DNA from: Oceanicoccus sagamiensis
GTDB taxonomy: Bacteria; Pseudomonadota; Gammaproteobacteria; Pseudomonadales; Dasaniaceae
DNA length: 64,000 nt
Direction: 5' to 3'
Assembly: GCF_002117105.1 (NCBI RefSeq)
Contig: NZ_CP019343.1
Location: 4,216,001-4,280,000 of the forward strand
Shown piece by piece: positions 40,039 to 49,062 of this stretch; position 1 is the first letter of the stretch; each line of letters opens with the position of its first letter. A program made the translations under genes and the position numbers. The notes below the pieces were generated by a model that had not been told where the DNA came from, ran no database searches, and saw only the letters and a list, made by a program, of their open reading frames with translations.

Positions 40039-40281
40039 ATGATGGCGGTAAAAATGACAGAAGATGAAAATATTAAGTTTGCCAAATACACTAAAATTGG
40101 ATGGACACTCTACTATCTGGCCGCCTTTGTATTAATCGTTATATTGGTCACTGTAGTCGCTCAGGATAACGAAGAGAGGCTGTTCTATTCTTTAATGACT
40201 GCCGCCTGCTCCTATGTATTCAGACCTACAGAGAAGTTTTTTAATAAACAGGTGATGCGCTTTATCGATACCAAAGAGTAG
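40039..40281 (+). CDS. Small membrane protein, uncharacterised
   Basis: An 80-residue protein with one clear hydrophobic helix (about residues 23-43, LYYLAAFVLIVILVTVVA) and a weaker second segment (FYSLMTAACSYVF). No family recognised. A Rho-independent terminator lies 28 bases after its stop, which supports a real transcript. The ATG at 40039 or at 40054 may be the start. Confidence 0.5.
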   Translation: MMAVKMTEDENIKFAKYTKIGWTLYYLAAFVLIVILVTVVAQDNEERLFYSLMTAACSYVFRPTEKFFNKQVMRFIDTKE

Positions 40282-40308
40282 CTCCCGCCCTGTATTAGCG
40301 TCTGGTTT

Positions 40309-40330
40309 CGGCTCCTTCGGGAGCCGTTTC
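40309..40330 (+). terminator. Rho-independent terminator with UUCG tetraloop
   Basis: The stem cggctcc / ggagccg (40309-40315 with 40320-40326) closes a ttcg tetraloop, followed by tttctgta. It ends the small membrane protein transcript. Confidence 0.75.
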
Positions 40331-40470
40331 TGTATACGACTAGCCGAGTGTCGAAAAGACTTACAGCAAAAACCCCCTTTAAAGCCCGTTTTACAAGAAT
40401 TCCTTTACACTTTTTCCTGTACCACCTTATTCGTAACACTAAAAATCCTTTTAAATCAATAGCTTAAAAT

Positions 40471-40488
40471 TTGGCATATTTTATGCAT
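40471..40488 (+). promoter_or_regulatory. Sigma-54-type (-24/-12) promoter of the PEP-CTERM gene
   Basis: ttGGcatattttatGCat has the GG and GC doublets exactly 10 bases apart, with TTGGCA at the -24 element. The transcript would start about 75 bases before the ATG at 40574. Sigma-54 control by the PrsK/PrsR system is known for PEP-CTERM genes in other bacteria, so the match is functionally sensible. Confidence 0.65.
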
Positions 40489-40573
40489 TCCATTTAACTA
40501 TTGAGCAGCCAAACCTTATCGGCATGGCGAAACACCACCAAGATTACTGAGATATCTAAAAGGAAATTAAGTA

Positions 40574-41254
40574 ATGAGCCAGTTAACTATTACATCATCC
40601 ATCACAGCGACCCTTGCAGGCCTGGTATTAGCAGCATCAGCCAATGCAAACCTGATCGTTAACGGCGGCTTTGAAGAAGCCCCTACAGGTAGCCCCATCG
40701 GTGGCGGCAGCGGCTGGAATTACTATGACGCTGATGATATCAATGGCTGGGATGGCGACAATCTGGAGCTCTGGATTGGTCGTAACCCTGACGCCTATGA
40801 AGGCGATTACCATGCCGAGCTTAATGCCCACGGCCAGAATGGCGAGAACTGGGTGATCTCACAAACGTTTGATACTGTCATTGGCCAAACCTATGATCTG
40901 TTTTTTGCCTACAGTGCAAGACGTGGTGATGCCGATTCCAGCAGCGAAGTGTTTGAAGTGGAAGTCAATGGCACCATAGCTGGCACCACCGATGACTTCT
41001 CTTATACGATTGAAGACCACACTAAAAATACCTGGATTGAGTTCAGCGAAAGCTTTGTTGCAACCAGCACATCTTCAACCCTGTCTTTTGCTTCGATTGT
41101 GCCTTACTCCGCCACCGTCGGTAACTTCCTGGATGCCGTTAGCGTCACCGCTGACACAACTCCAACAGGACAAAGCATTCCAGAGCCTGGCTCATTGGCT
41201 TTATTGGCTCTTGGCCTGGCAGGCTTAAGACTCAGCAGAAAAAAAGCCAAGTAA
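40574..41254 (+). CDS. PEP-CTERM sorting-domain protein
   Basis: A 226-residue secreted protein. It has an N-terminal signal peptide cleaved after about ASANA (25), a beta-sandwich-like region beginning LIVNGGFEEAPTG as in DUF642-type proteins, and a C-terminal PEP-CTERM tail, PEPGSLALLALGLAGLRL plus basic residues (about 203-226), which the exosortase XrtA recognises. The mature protein probably joins the exopolysaccharide or cell surface. An exosortase and EPS locus must lie elsewhere, as none is in this window. An aaagga ribosome-binding site precedes the ATG. Confidence 0.88.
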   Translation: MSQLTITSSITATLAGLVLAASANANLIVNGGFEEAPTGSPIGGGSGWNYYDADDINGWDGDNLELWIGRNPDAYEGDYHAELNAHGQNGENWVISQTFDTVIGQTYDLFFAYSARRGDADSSSEVFEVEVNGTIAGTTDDFSYTIEDHTKNTWIEFSESFVATSTSSTLSFASIVPYSATVGNFLDAVSVTADTTPTGQSIPEPGSLALLALGLAGLRLSRKKAK

Positions 41255-41278
41255 GACCTTAGCTACCCCCAATAGATC

Positions 41279-41318
41279 AAGGCGCTAGCGCGCTATTTAT
41301 TAGCCCGCTAGCCGCCTT
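41279..41318 (+). terminator. Hairpin after the PEP-CTERM gene
   Basis: aaggcgctagcgcgc (41279-41293) pairs imperfectly with gcccgctagccgcctt (41303-41318). No clear T-run follows, so it is a candidate transcript end or processing site rather than a canonical terminator. Confidence 0.4.
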
Positions 41319-41395
41319 AACTCCGTATTGTTCCTTATATAAGTCCCAACCATCGAAAGCTATAATCTACTGACTTAATTATCTGTAGGTTCCCT

Positions 41396-42229
41396 GTGCG
41401 ACCATTCTTAATCTCGGTTATTTTATTGTTATTGGCTCTGCCCACCTCTGCTCAGCCACCAAGTCCTTGTCCGTCTAAAACACACTATTCTTTTGGCATG
41501 GTTCCGGTTGCCGCTGCCAATTTATTCGCTATTTGGTCAGGTAAAATTAATCGGGAGCTGAGCAAACAATCTTGCTATAAATTTGATTTTCACAGCGCTG
41601 CTAATTTTAAACAGTTTATTGATAAGGCCCATAACAAGACCTTTGATATGGTGGCTGTTCCTGCGCATTTAGCCAGTTATTTAATCAACAAAGAAGGCTA
41701 TCAACCGATGGCATTCTTAGTCTGGGAATCCCGCTATTTATATATCACCAAAACAAACTCAAGCTTATTAACACTGCAACAGTTTGACGGTATTACATTG
41801 GCACTACCTGACCCATTAACTGAAACCAGTATTCTTGCTAAAGCTGAGCTAGAGGCTATAAATCAATCAGCCCAGTACCAGCATTACCAAAATTACAATC
41901 AGGTACTGCATGCCCTAATGGAGTCATCGGTGGATGCAGCGGTAATGATTTCTCCGTTTTATAACGGCTATAAAGCCAGGCCGCATTTTAATAACAGCAC
42001 TCAGGTTATCCACTCTGCGGCCTTCCCTTCTCACGGTATGTTATTGGCCACAGAGAATATCGGCAAACAACAGCGTGAAGAGCTATTTAACACACTGGCA
42101 TCACTTGAATCAGGCTCTGGTTTTTTATGGGAGTCGTTTGCACCGATTTCTTCTCTGCAACTTGAAACCTTACATAAAAATCAAGCGCCTTCAGTGGCTA
42201 CCTTAGAACAACTGCTTAGCACTCAATAA
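41396..42229 (+). CDS. PhnD-like periplasmic substrate-binding protein
   Basis: A 277-residue exported protein with a signal peptide ([15 protein letters not shown]) and the fold of phosphate/phosphonate-type binding proteins: [32 protein letters not shown], and the [17 protein letters not shown] stretch. It uses a GTG start. No permease or ATPase gene is adjacent, so it is an orphan: either a component of a transporter encoded elsewhere or an extracytoplasmic sensor. It overlaps the convergent sdaA gene by 14 bp. Confidence 0.75.
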   Translation: MRPFLISVILLLLALPTSAQPPSPCPSKTHYSFGMVPVAAANLFAIWSGKINRELSKQSCYKFDFHSAANFKQFIDKAHNKTFDMVAVPAHLASYLINKEGYQPMAFLVWESRYLYITKTNSSLLTLQQFDGITLALPDPLTETSILAKAELEAINQSAQYQHYQNYNQVLHALMESSVDAAVMISPFYNGYKARPHFNNSTQVIHSAAFPSHGMLLATENIGKQQREELFNTLASLESGSGFLWESFAPISSLQLETLHKNQAPSVATLEQLLSTQ

Positions 42230-43616
42230 TATTTACCGGCACTTCAATCACATTGAGCGCCAAACCTCCCCGGGAGGTCTCTTTGTATTTTTCCTGCATA
42301 TCTTTACCGGTATCACGCATGGTTTTAATCACCTTATCCAATGACACAAAGTGAGAGCCATCGCCACGTAACGCCATTCTAGAGGCATGAATAGCCTTGA
42401 CCGATGCCATTGCATTGCGCTCTATACAGGGTACTTGTACTAAGCCACCTACGGGATCGCAGGTTAAACCAAGGTTGTGCTCCATAGCGATTTCTGCAGC
42501 ATTTTCTACCTGTGCAGGCGTACCACCCAAAACCTCGGTTAGCGCACCCGCAGCCATCGAACAGGCCGAGCCCACCTCTCCCTGACACCCTACCTCTGCA
42601 CCACTGATTGAAGCATTTTTTTTGTAGAGAATGCCGATAGCGGCGGCGGTCAGTAAAAATTGATCGACCCCTTGCTGAGTCGCACCGGGGACAAAGCGTT
42701 GGTAGTAATGCAGCACTGCTGGAATAATACCTGCGGCGCCATTGGTGGGTGCTGTCACCACCCGGCCACCCGCTGCATTTTCTTCATTAACTGCCAGTGC
42801 ATATAAGCTAACCCAATCGATCACTGATAAGGGGTCCGATAAAGCCGCTTCCGGTCTGGTCAGTAATTGCTGGTATAGCTCGCTGGCGCGACGCTTTACT
42901 TTTAAACCACCTGGCAAGATACCCTCGTTATGGATTCCATGATTAACGCACTCTTGCATCACCTGCCATAGTCGTTGCAAGCCCGCTTTTGTTGCCTGCT
43001 CAGGCCGCCAGGCTTGCTCATTGGCTAGCATCACTTCAGAGATGCTCAGTTGCTGCTGTTCGCAATGGGCCAGCAGTTCAGCGCCGGTATTAAATGGATA
43101 GCTTAGCTGCCGCTTATCTTCTTTAAGAGGCTGCTCCGAGGACGCTTTATCATCAATAACAAAGCCGCCGCCTACGGAATAATACGTTTTACTGAGCAGC
43201 ACATTGCCCTGTTTATCGTAAGCCACAAAGCGCATACCATTAGGGTGGTAAGGCAGTGATTCACGGCGATGCAATTGCAGGTCATCGCGGAATGAAAAGG
43301 CAATGCGATGCAGGCCGAGTAAATTCAACATGCCCTCATTGCGAATAGCCATAATGCGCTCTTCGATATTGGCGACAATAACGGTTTCAGGGTCACTGCC
43401 TTCAAGGCCCAGTAAAACAGCCTTTGGGGTGCCGTGGCCGTGACCGGTGGCACCGAGGGAGCCATACATAGAAGCCCGGACACGATTGGTCTCTGTTAAT
43501 ATATTGTCTGCCTGTAACGCCAGAGAAAATGCTTTTGCGGCGCACATCGGCCCTACCGTATGAGAGCTTGATGGACCAATTCCCACTTTAAACAGGTCAA
43601 AGGTGCTGATTGTCAT
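42216..43616 (-). CDS. sdaA: L-serine ammonia-lyase (SdaA/SdaB type, [4Fe-4S])
   Basis: Deaminates L-serine to pyruvate and ammonia. It begins with the beta domain ([21 protein letters not shown]), and the alpha domain includes the Fe-S cysteines in [34 protein letters not shown] and the tail near NIIEC. Length 466 is close to the single-chain enzyme of E. coli. A monocistronic unit; the AraC-type gene upstream is on the same strand 97 bp away. Confidence 0.95.
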   Translation of the reverse strand: MTISTFDLFKVGIGPSSSHTVGPMCAAKAFSLALQADNILTETNRVRASMYGSLGATGHGHGTPKAVLLGLEGSDPETVIVANIEERIMAIRNEGMLNLLGLHRIAFSFRDDLQLHRRESLPYHPNGMRFVAYDKQGNVLLSKTYYSVGGGFVIDDKASSEQPLKEDKRQLSYPFNTGAELLAHCEQQQLSISEVMLANEQAWRPEQATKAGLQRLWQVMQECVNHGIHNEGILPGGLKVKRRASELYQQLLTRPEAALSDPLSVIDWVSLYALAVNEENAAGGRVVTAPTNGAAGIIPAVLHYYQRFVPGATQQGVDQFLLTAAAIGILYKKNASISGAEVGCQGEVGSACSMAAGALTEVLGGTPAQVENAAEIAMEHNLGLTCDPVGGLVQVPCIERNAMASVKAIHASRMALRGDGSHFVSLDKVIKTMRDTGKDMQEKYKETSRGGLALNVIEVPVNIIEC

Positions 43617-43712
43617 AGCATAAGCCTATACCAAAGCCAAAAAAACGCCGGGGTAAATAATACCCCAAACGAATTTACAAAATAGACTGGGTGGATGAAA
43701 TAGAAAACCGCA

Positions 43713-44921
43713 TTAGTTACAGGCGGCCAATTTGGGCTTTCTTTGCTTTCTGTTTTTTTTCTTTTTCACTGGCACTTTCATAATGGATTTATCTTCCATA
43801 ATATCGGCCAGCATATTCGACATTTCTTCATAGCTGATTTTTTCATCGGCACCCAATAAAGCTTCATAATGCTGATTTACCTGCCGCCGGTAGGTGGTAG
43901 GCGTTACCCCGGCCCAACGACGAAAAGAACGGGTAAAATCACTGAGCTCAACAAAACCCATTTTCTCTGCAACCTTACTCACCGGCATTTCGGGCTGTCT
44001 TAAATACCCTTTGGCAAGCTCCAGGCAAACCCCAGAACGAATCGCCTGGAAGGTTACCCGCTCCTCACGTAGGCGCTGTGCCAAATTGCGCGGCAGCAGA
44101 TCCAGCTGATCAGCTACCTCTTTGGCTGTCAGTATAGAACAGCCATCACTGTGGGCATCGAATAACATTTTTTGCACTTTGCCCGAGATACTATGATCGC
44201 CCCCTGCCACACCAAACCAGTTTGGAAATTTATAGAGAAAGTGACCACGGGACCACTCTATTTGGCTGCGCACAATGGGCAGCCTTAAATCTTTAAGGCG
44301 AAAGGTGATGCTATCCATGGGCTGGTCAAAATTCACTTGATGCCGAAACATTTCTTCGTAATTAAGCCCTCGCACCGAGGTTTTAGCTGAACAGGACACC
44401 CTGGTAATGGTTGGCTTCCTGCCGATTAACCAGCATAGAAACTTATAGGTCCAGCACATTCTAAACCAGTAGAGTAAGCGACTATCGACACCGGGCGTTA
44501 ATCCGCTAAATTTAAAACTGAGTGTGGCCTCTCGATCCTTTTTATCCAATACCAAATCAAGATGCTCATCGCTGCGTACCGCATTGTAAAAGTTGGCCAT
44601 TTGACGCATAGCAGCGCCCAGGGTTTTCTCATTAATGGCAATACTGCCAGCGATACTATCCATCTCCAGCTTGCCCGGCACCTGTAAAAACCCCAGGTAA
44701 TGATCGTTCATCAGGTTGCGTAAAACCAATATCAACCGCTGCAGCTCTTCACCACTAAGCGGTACTACCGTACTGGTATAGGCTTCAAAAGGGATATCGG
44801 CACTTTCGAGAATATTCTTGGGGTCGTAACCTTTGAGCACAGCGCCCTGCATTAATCCTTCAACATAGCTTTTATCTTCCACCAAATGGTTTTGCTCTTC
44901 CTTGTTCTTGTTAGTGAACAT
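43713..44921 (-). CDS. AraC family transcriptional regulator (OruR-like)
   Basis: A 402-residue regulator with an N-terminal arabinose-binding-type domain (PF12625-like) in the OruR/ArgR class and a C-terminal helix-turn-helix ending in VSKVAEKMGFVELSDFTRSFRRWAGVTP (first V to last P, listed in part). A very basic tail follows (KVPVKKKKNRKQRKPK). The ligand is unknown. It is divergent from nothing close; sdaA lies downstream on the same strand, and could be a target, but this is conjecture. Confidence 0.85.
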   Translation of the reverse strand: MFTNKNKEEQNHLVEDKSYVEGLMQGAVLKGYDPKNILESADIPFEAYTSTVVPLSGEELQRLILVLRNLMNDHYLGFLQVPGKLEMDSIAGSIAINEKTLGAAMRQMANFYNAVRSDEHLDLVLDKKDREATLSFKFSGLTPGVDSRLLYWFRMCWTYKFLCWLIGRKPTITRVSCSAKTSVRGLNYEEMFRHQVNFDQPMDSITFRLKDLRLPIVRSQIEWSRGHFLYKFPNWFGVAGGDHSISGKVQKMLFDAHSDGCSILTAKEVADQLDLLPRNLAQRLREERVTFQAIRSGVCLELAKGYLRQPEMPVSKVAEKMGFVELSDFTRSFRRWAGVTPTTYRRQVNQHYEALLGADEKISYEEMSNMLADIMEDKSIMKVPVKKKKNRKQRKPKLAACN

Positions 44922-45173
44922 ACAAACCTCGCAAATGTGATTGTTTCTCGGTTATGTACACTAAGACACTTTAAAGGACGTTTTCCCCACCTCAAATTAC
45001 AGATTTTTTTAACAAATTTGACATTTTTTTCGGTATGGAGCTCTAAATCTCCTGTATCCAAGATTTTAAAACCGAAGAAATAACAGATTTACTTAGCCGC
45101 TCAGAGGGATTCGGGGGCACAAAAAAGGAAACCAGTGAGAGCAATATAAGCGAGAGAGCGCCAAGAGAGATAA

Positions 45174-45770
45174 TTAGTAGTTATCAGGTACCACGCCGAC
45201 CTTGTCTTTATAGAAGGCCTGGATCGCTTCGAGGTCAGCCTCGATATCGCCAGTGGGGTTAAACACCGGACCAAAACCCAGCGACTTACTGGAACTGTCT
45301 ATATAACCCAGAACCAGAGGTACTTTAGCGGCAACGGCAATATGGTAGAAACCCGTTTTCCAGCGCTGGGTTTTACTGCGGGTGCCCTCAGGCGGGATAA
45401 TTACGCAAAGCTCATCAACACTGCTGTAATAGTCAGACATTTGTTCAACCACATTGTGAGCTTTGCTGCGATCAATAGGAATCCCCCCCAGCCAGACCAT
45501 CAGGCGGCGCACGGGAATGGGGAATAAAGTATGCTTGCCCATCCAGTGGGCATTAAAACCTAATTTGAAAGCCAATAGCACAAACAGAACAAAATCCCAG
45601 TTGCTGGTATGAGGGGCAGCAACCACCACATATTTGGGAATAGTAGGTTTTTCACCGACTGTTCGCCAGCCCACCAATGTTAATAGCAGGACGGATAAAT
45701 AACGACAAAGCGTGCTGATGACCGGGGTCACAAACAAGGTCGATTTTAATTCGGTGATATTGGATGCCAT
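45174..45770 (-). CDS. Lysophospholipid acyltransferase family protein (PlsC-like)
   Basis: A 198-residue glycerolipid acyltransferase. The catalytic HX4D is in APHTSNWDF (His-Thr-Ser-Asn-Trp-Asp), with a glycerophosphate-binding block IPIDRS and the third motif PPEGTRSKTQRWKTGF. A short hydrophobic N-terminal region suggests membrane association. It would acylate a lysophospholipid or related acceptor. A 251-bp gap separates it from the AraC-type gene. Confidence 0.85.
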   Translation of the reverse strand: MASNITELKSTLFVTPVISTLCRYLSVLLLTLVGWRTVGEKPTIPKYVVVAAPHTSNWDFVLFVLLAFKLGFNAHWMGKHTLFPIPVRRLMVWLGGIPIDRSKAHNVVEQMSDYYSSVDELCVIIPPEGTRSKTQRWKTGFYHIAVAAKVPLVLGYIDSSSKSLGFGPVFNPTGDIEADLEAIQAFYKDKVGVVPDNY

Positions 45771-45836
45771 ATAACATCTACAGGATAGCGATAACGCGGT
45801 GATTATAGCAGGCTTTTGCCGGCTATCGGGTGGGCA

Positions 45837-46679
45837 CTAATCATCATAACCGGGCACATCACCTTTGGCGGTGGCTTCTGCTGTGGCGAAGACATCTGAC
45901 ATACTGAGCATGCCGGCATTCCAGGTGGCCATATAGTTCAGACTATCTTGTACCGAGTGATCGCGACTATAGAGCAACATCTCTTTAGTCCCCCGAACAG
46001 CCAAGGGCGATTTGGCGGCAATATTGCTGGCGATTTCGGTAACAGCGGCCAGCATCTGTTCGCGGTCCTGATACACCTGGTTAACCAACCCTAATGATAA
46101 GGCCTCGTCAGCTGCCACGGTGCGGCCGGTGTATGCCAATTCACGCATCTGGCCATCACCAATAATATAGGGCAGTCGCTGCAAGGTACCCACATCCGCG
46201 GTCATACCAATATCAATTTCCTTGATAGAGAAGTAGGCATCGGCAGTGCAATAGCGCATGTCACAGCAGGCAATCATATCAATACCACCGCCAATACAGG
46301 TGTAATGAATAGCGGCCAGCACTGGCTTTCTGCACTGCTCTATCGCACTAAGATTACCCTGCAAACTGAGAATCTTTTGCCGCAACATTTCAGCTCTGCG
46401 GGCAGCCTCGGCAGCATCGGTATTGGCCAAATCGCCAAACATCGCCAAATCAATACCAGCACAAAAGTGCTTGCCTTCACCATAGAGAATCACCACCCGC
46501 ACTTCCGGCTCGCTATCCAGCCATTTAAAACAAACTTCCAGCTCATCCCACATAGCCGCATTCATAGAATTGGCTTTGCCGGGGCGGTTTAAGGCAACTT
46601 TGGCAATATGATTGGTCACGTCAATCGATAGGGTGCTTAGTTCAGGTACTCTCATAGATACACTCATAGATACACTCAT
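45837..46679 (-). CDS. Crotonase-family protein, probable delta(3,5)-delta(2,4)-dienoyl-CoA isomerase
   Basis: A 280-residue enoyl-CoA hydratase/isomerase. The segments HFCAGIDLAMF, YTCIGGGIDMIACCDMRYC and KEIDIGMTADVGTLQRLP agree closely with ECH1-type dienoyl-CoA isomerases of unsaturated fatty acid oxidation, where catalytic acidic residues sit in the last two segments. Preferred start is ATG at 46679, 14 bases after the upstream nitroreductase stop; two further in-frame ATGs follow at 46667 and 46655 as part of a 12-bp tandem repeat. Start choice is uncertain. Confidence 0.86.
   Translation of the reverse strand: MSVSMSVSMRVPELSTLSIDVTNHIAKVALNRPGKANSMNAAMWDELEVCFKWLDSEPEVRVVILYGEGKHFCAGIDLAMFGDLANTDAAEAARRAEMLRQKILSLQGNLSAIEQCRKPVLAAIHYTCIGGGIDMIACCDMRYCTADAYFSIKEIDIGMTADVGTLQRLPYIIGDGQMRELAYTGRTVAADEALSLGLVNQVYQDREQMLAAVTEIASNIAAKSPLAVRGTKEMLLYSRDHSVQDSLNYMATWNAGMLSMSDVFATAEATAKGDVPGYDD
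46644..46679 (-). repeat. 12-bp tandem repeat at a start codon
   Basis: On the minus strand atgagtgtatct occurs twice in a row, then atgagagtacct as a diverged third unit, encoding MSVS-MSVS-MRVP. Each unit carries an in-frame ATG. Copy-number change would add or remove four residues without changing frame. Confidence 0.8.
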
Positions 46680-46693
46680 AAATACCGTTTGTT

Positions 46694-47278
46694 TTATTGG
46701 GCAGGAGCCGTCCAATCCTGACGGAAATCATCAAGGGCTAATTCGCGCAAAGGCTTGTAGTTACCATCGACACTACCCAAATATAAAAAGCCCACGATCT
46801 CTTCGTTAGGCTGTAAACCCAGACCCTGCATCACCGTCGCATCAAAGGCATTACTTCCGGTGCGCCACACACCGGCAAAGCCTTGAGCATGGGCAGCCAG
46901 TAACAGGCCATGGGCAGCGCAGCCGGCGGAAATCACCTGCTCGACTGCCGGCACTTTGGGATGCTCTTTGATGGTGGCAATCACGGTAATAATTAAGGGG
47001 GCTCTTAAGGGCTTGGCAGCCAATTTGTCGATGTCCTCTGGGGTCATCGCAGGCTCACCCGCCTGCTGGCGACGCTGCTGGGTTGCCTTGATAAACAACT
47101 GACCCAACTGATGGCGACCGTCACCACGGATGGTTAAAAAGCGCCAGGGGCGAAGCCAGGCGTGATCCGGCGCTCTAAAGGCAGCTTTGAACATCGCATC
47201 AAGGGCTTCACCTTCAGGGGCTGGCTCACAGAGTTTAGGCGCCGAGTTACGGCTGTGTAGTAATGTTAAAGCATCCAT
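46694..47278 (-). CDS. Nitroreductase family protein (YdjA-like)
   Basis: A 194-residue FMN-dependent oxidoreductase. It starts with ALTLLHSRNSAPKLCEP and the FMN-binding RAPDHAWLRPWRF, then VISAGCAAHGLLLAAHAQGFAGVWRTG (listed in part: GCAAHG, GVWRTG), matching the short YdjA branch. It is likely a dimer. The 14-bp spacing to the dienoyl-CoA isomerase gene suggests cotranscription, with no clear functional link beyond general redox chemistry. Confidence 0.9.
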   Translation of the reverse strand: MDALTLLHSRNSAPKLCEPAPEGEALDAMFKAAFRAPDHAWLRPWRFLTIRGDGRHQLGQLFIKATQQRRQQAGEPAMTPEDIDKLAAKPLRAPLIITVIATIKEHPKVPAVEQVISAGCAAHGLLLAAHAQGFAGVWRTGSNAFDATVMQGLGLQPNEEIVGFLYLGSVDGNYKPLRELALDDFRQDWTAPAQ

Positions 47279-47509
47279 AAAGTGGGTACTGGCTTTGCAG
47301 TTATTTGATGGCGAATAGTAGTGACTATACCCCCCGCAATCAAGGTATTAGGGGCAGCAAATAGGTACATTTCCTCATTGTAGGCCCACTCAGGAGAATT
47401 AAGCTGGGCGGGTTGAGATTCATTGACTAAACTGTGGTAATAGATTGAATTTATTAGATAAGTTGGTCATAGGTTAAGATCACACTCCCGACGGAAGCAA
47501 GAACCCACT

Positions 47510-48760
47510 GTGAAGAAGACTATTGTAAGGCCTGGCCGTACCATCCAGGAAAACGTCAAAACCCCCATGCCGGTTTCAGGGCTTAAGGTGGGCATGTACG
47601 TATGCGAGCTGGACCGGCCCTGGTTGGAGACACCGTTTATTTTGCAGGGTTTTAAAATCACCAGCATAGAAGAAATTGACACCATTGCAGAACACTGTGA
47701 ATTTGTTTATATCGAAGGTAGCGAAGATGCCTGGCTGGACGCGGAAGAACGCAGCGCCGCCACTACCCCTAAAGCCAAAGTCAAAACCTACACCAATAGC
47801 GCCACCAATAAACAGGAGTTTTCCAAGGCCTCTTCTATCCATGAAACAGCCAGAGGCCTGACCCGCTCTTTTATGGATGATGTGCGCCTTGGTCAGGGTA
47901 TTAATATTCAGGAAGTGAAAGCCAGCGTCTCCGATTGCGTATCGAGTATTTTACGCAACCCCGACGCAATGATGTGGATGTCTAAAATCCGCAAAAAAGA
48001 TGAATACACATCTGAGCACTCGCTCAATGTTGGCTTGCTCGCCATTACCTTTGGCCGCCATTTGGGCGCCAGCGAAGAAGATTTAAATAAATTGGGCCTC
48101 GCAGGTATGCTGCATGACGTGGGCAAGATGCGTACCCCTAATGACATTCTGAATAAGGAAGGACAGCTCTCGGCGGAAGAATTCAACGTTATTAAAGACC
48201 ATGCGGTGCACGGGCGCGATATTTTAATGGCCCATAAAAATGTATATCACGGCGCCGTGGATGTTGCCTATAGCCACCATGAAGCTCTCGACGGCACGGG
48301 TTATCCCCGTAAGATTAAAGCCTCCGGTATCACCGACTTTACCCGTATTATTACTCTCTGCGATGTTTACGATGCGATTACCAGTGACCGTATTTATAAG
48401 CAGGGGCGCTCTTCCCTCGATGCTTTGAAAATCATGTACCAAAATAAAGGCACCAAGTTTGACCATAAATTGGTGGGGGAATTTATTAGCTGTATAGGGC
48501 TTTATCCACCGGGCAGTATTGTGGAATTAAAAAATGGTCAGGTAGGTATTGTGATCAGTACCAATTATCGCCATCGCCATTTACCCAAAGTGTTATTGCT
48601 ACGCGATGAAAATAAAATGCCCAAGCCCGAATCCGTACTAGACCTGGAGCGCTATGCCAAATCTCAGGACCAGAGCGTTATGATCAAAACGGTTATACCT
48701 AACGGTTCTCACGGTATTCGTATTGAGAGTTATATCCAGAAGGGTTTGACAATCGATTAG
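47510..48760 (+). CDS. HD-GYP domain cyclic-di-GMP phosphodiesterase with DUF3391
   Basis: A 416-residue signalling enzyme. The N-terminal DUF3391 (about 19-145) begins VSGLKVGMYVCELDRPWLE. The HD-GYP domain shows EHSLNVGLLA, the metal pair in AGMLHDVGKMRTP, and HHEALDGTGYPRKI with the GYP motif intact, then TLCDVYDAITSDR. It should hydrolyse c-di-GMP. It is transcribed alone, about 230 bp downstream of the divergent nitroreductase. Interaction with the nearby PilZ protein is only suggested by location. Confidence 0.94.
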   Translation: MKKTIVRPGRTIQENVKTPMPVSGLKVGMYVCELDRPWLETPFILQGFKITSIEEIDTIAEHCEFVYIEGSEDAWLDAEERSAATTPKAKVKTYTNSATNKQEFSKASSIHETARGLTRSFMDDVRLGQGINIQEVKASVSDCVSSILRNPDAMMWMSKIRKKDEYTSEHSLNVGLLAITFGRHLGASEEDLNKLGLAGMLHDVGKMRTPNDILNKEGQLSAEEFNVIKDHAVHGRDILMAHKNVYHGAVDVAYSHHEALDGTGYPRKIKASGITDFTRIITLCDVYDAITSDRIYKQGRSSLDALKIMYQNKGTKFDHKLVGEFISCIGLYPPGSIVELKNGQVGIVISTNYRHRHLPKVLLLRDENKMPKPESVLDLERYAKSQDQSVMIKTVIPNGSHGIRIESYIQKGLTID

Positions 48761-48763
48761 AGC

Positions 48764-49057
48764 TTATTCCAGGTTTGGGTCTGTCAAACCACCCGCCACA
48801 GCAGCAACCATATCTATCACTTTTTCAAACTTATACTCAAAATAGCTGTATAAAGGAAAACCTTGCAGTTTTTTCTCCAGTACTTGCTCACTTTCAACAT
48901 CAAATACTATCCAGTAATGCCGGTGGTTTTCTGTGACATAAAACTGGCTAATAACACCGCTGGCCATAAGCGATTGAGTGTATTCGTTTTCTGCTTTGCC
49001 CCTCTTCATATACACATCATGGGGAACCGGTTTTAAGGTCATAGTAACGATAAACAT
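48764..49057 (-). CDS. Small muconolactone-isomerase-like protein, uncharacterised
   Basis: A 97-residue protein starting MFIVTMTLKPVPHDVYMKR and reading HYWIVFDVESEQVLEKKLQGFPLYSYFEYK (listed in part), which resembles the ferredoxin-like fold of muconolactone delta-isomerase-type proteins; no function is assigned. The ATG at 49057 is preferred to the longer frame from 49129, which would overlap the methyltransferase by 67 bp. It follows the FkbM gene by 5 bp and is convergent with the HD-GYP gene. Confidence 0.6.
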   Translation of the reverse strand: MFIVTMTLKPVPHDVYMKRGKAENEYTQSLMASGVISQFYVTENHRHYWIVFDVESEQVLEKKLQGFPLYSYFEYKFEKVIDMVAAVAGGLTDPNLE

Positions 49058-49062
49058 AGCGC

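Noticed and set aside
47279-47509. Riboswitch or small RNA upstream of the HD-GYP gene
   Set aside because: No conserved aptamer motif (for example a c-di-GMP riboswitch) could be recognised.
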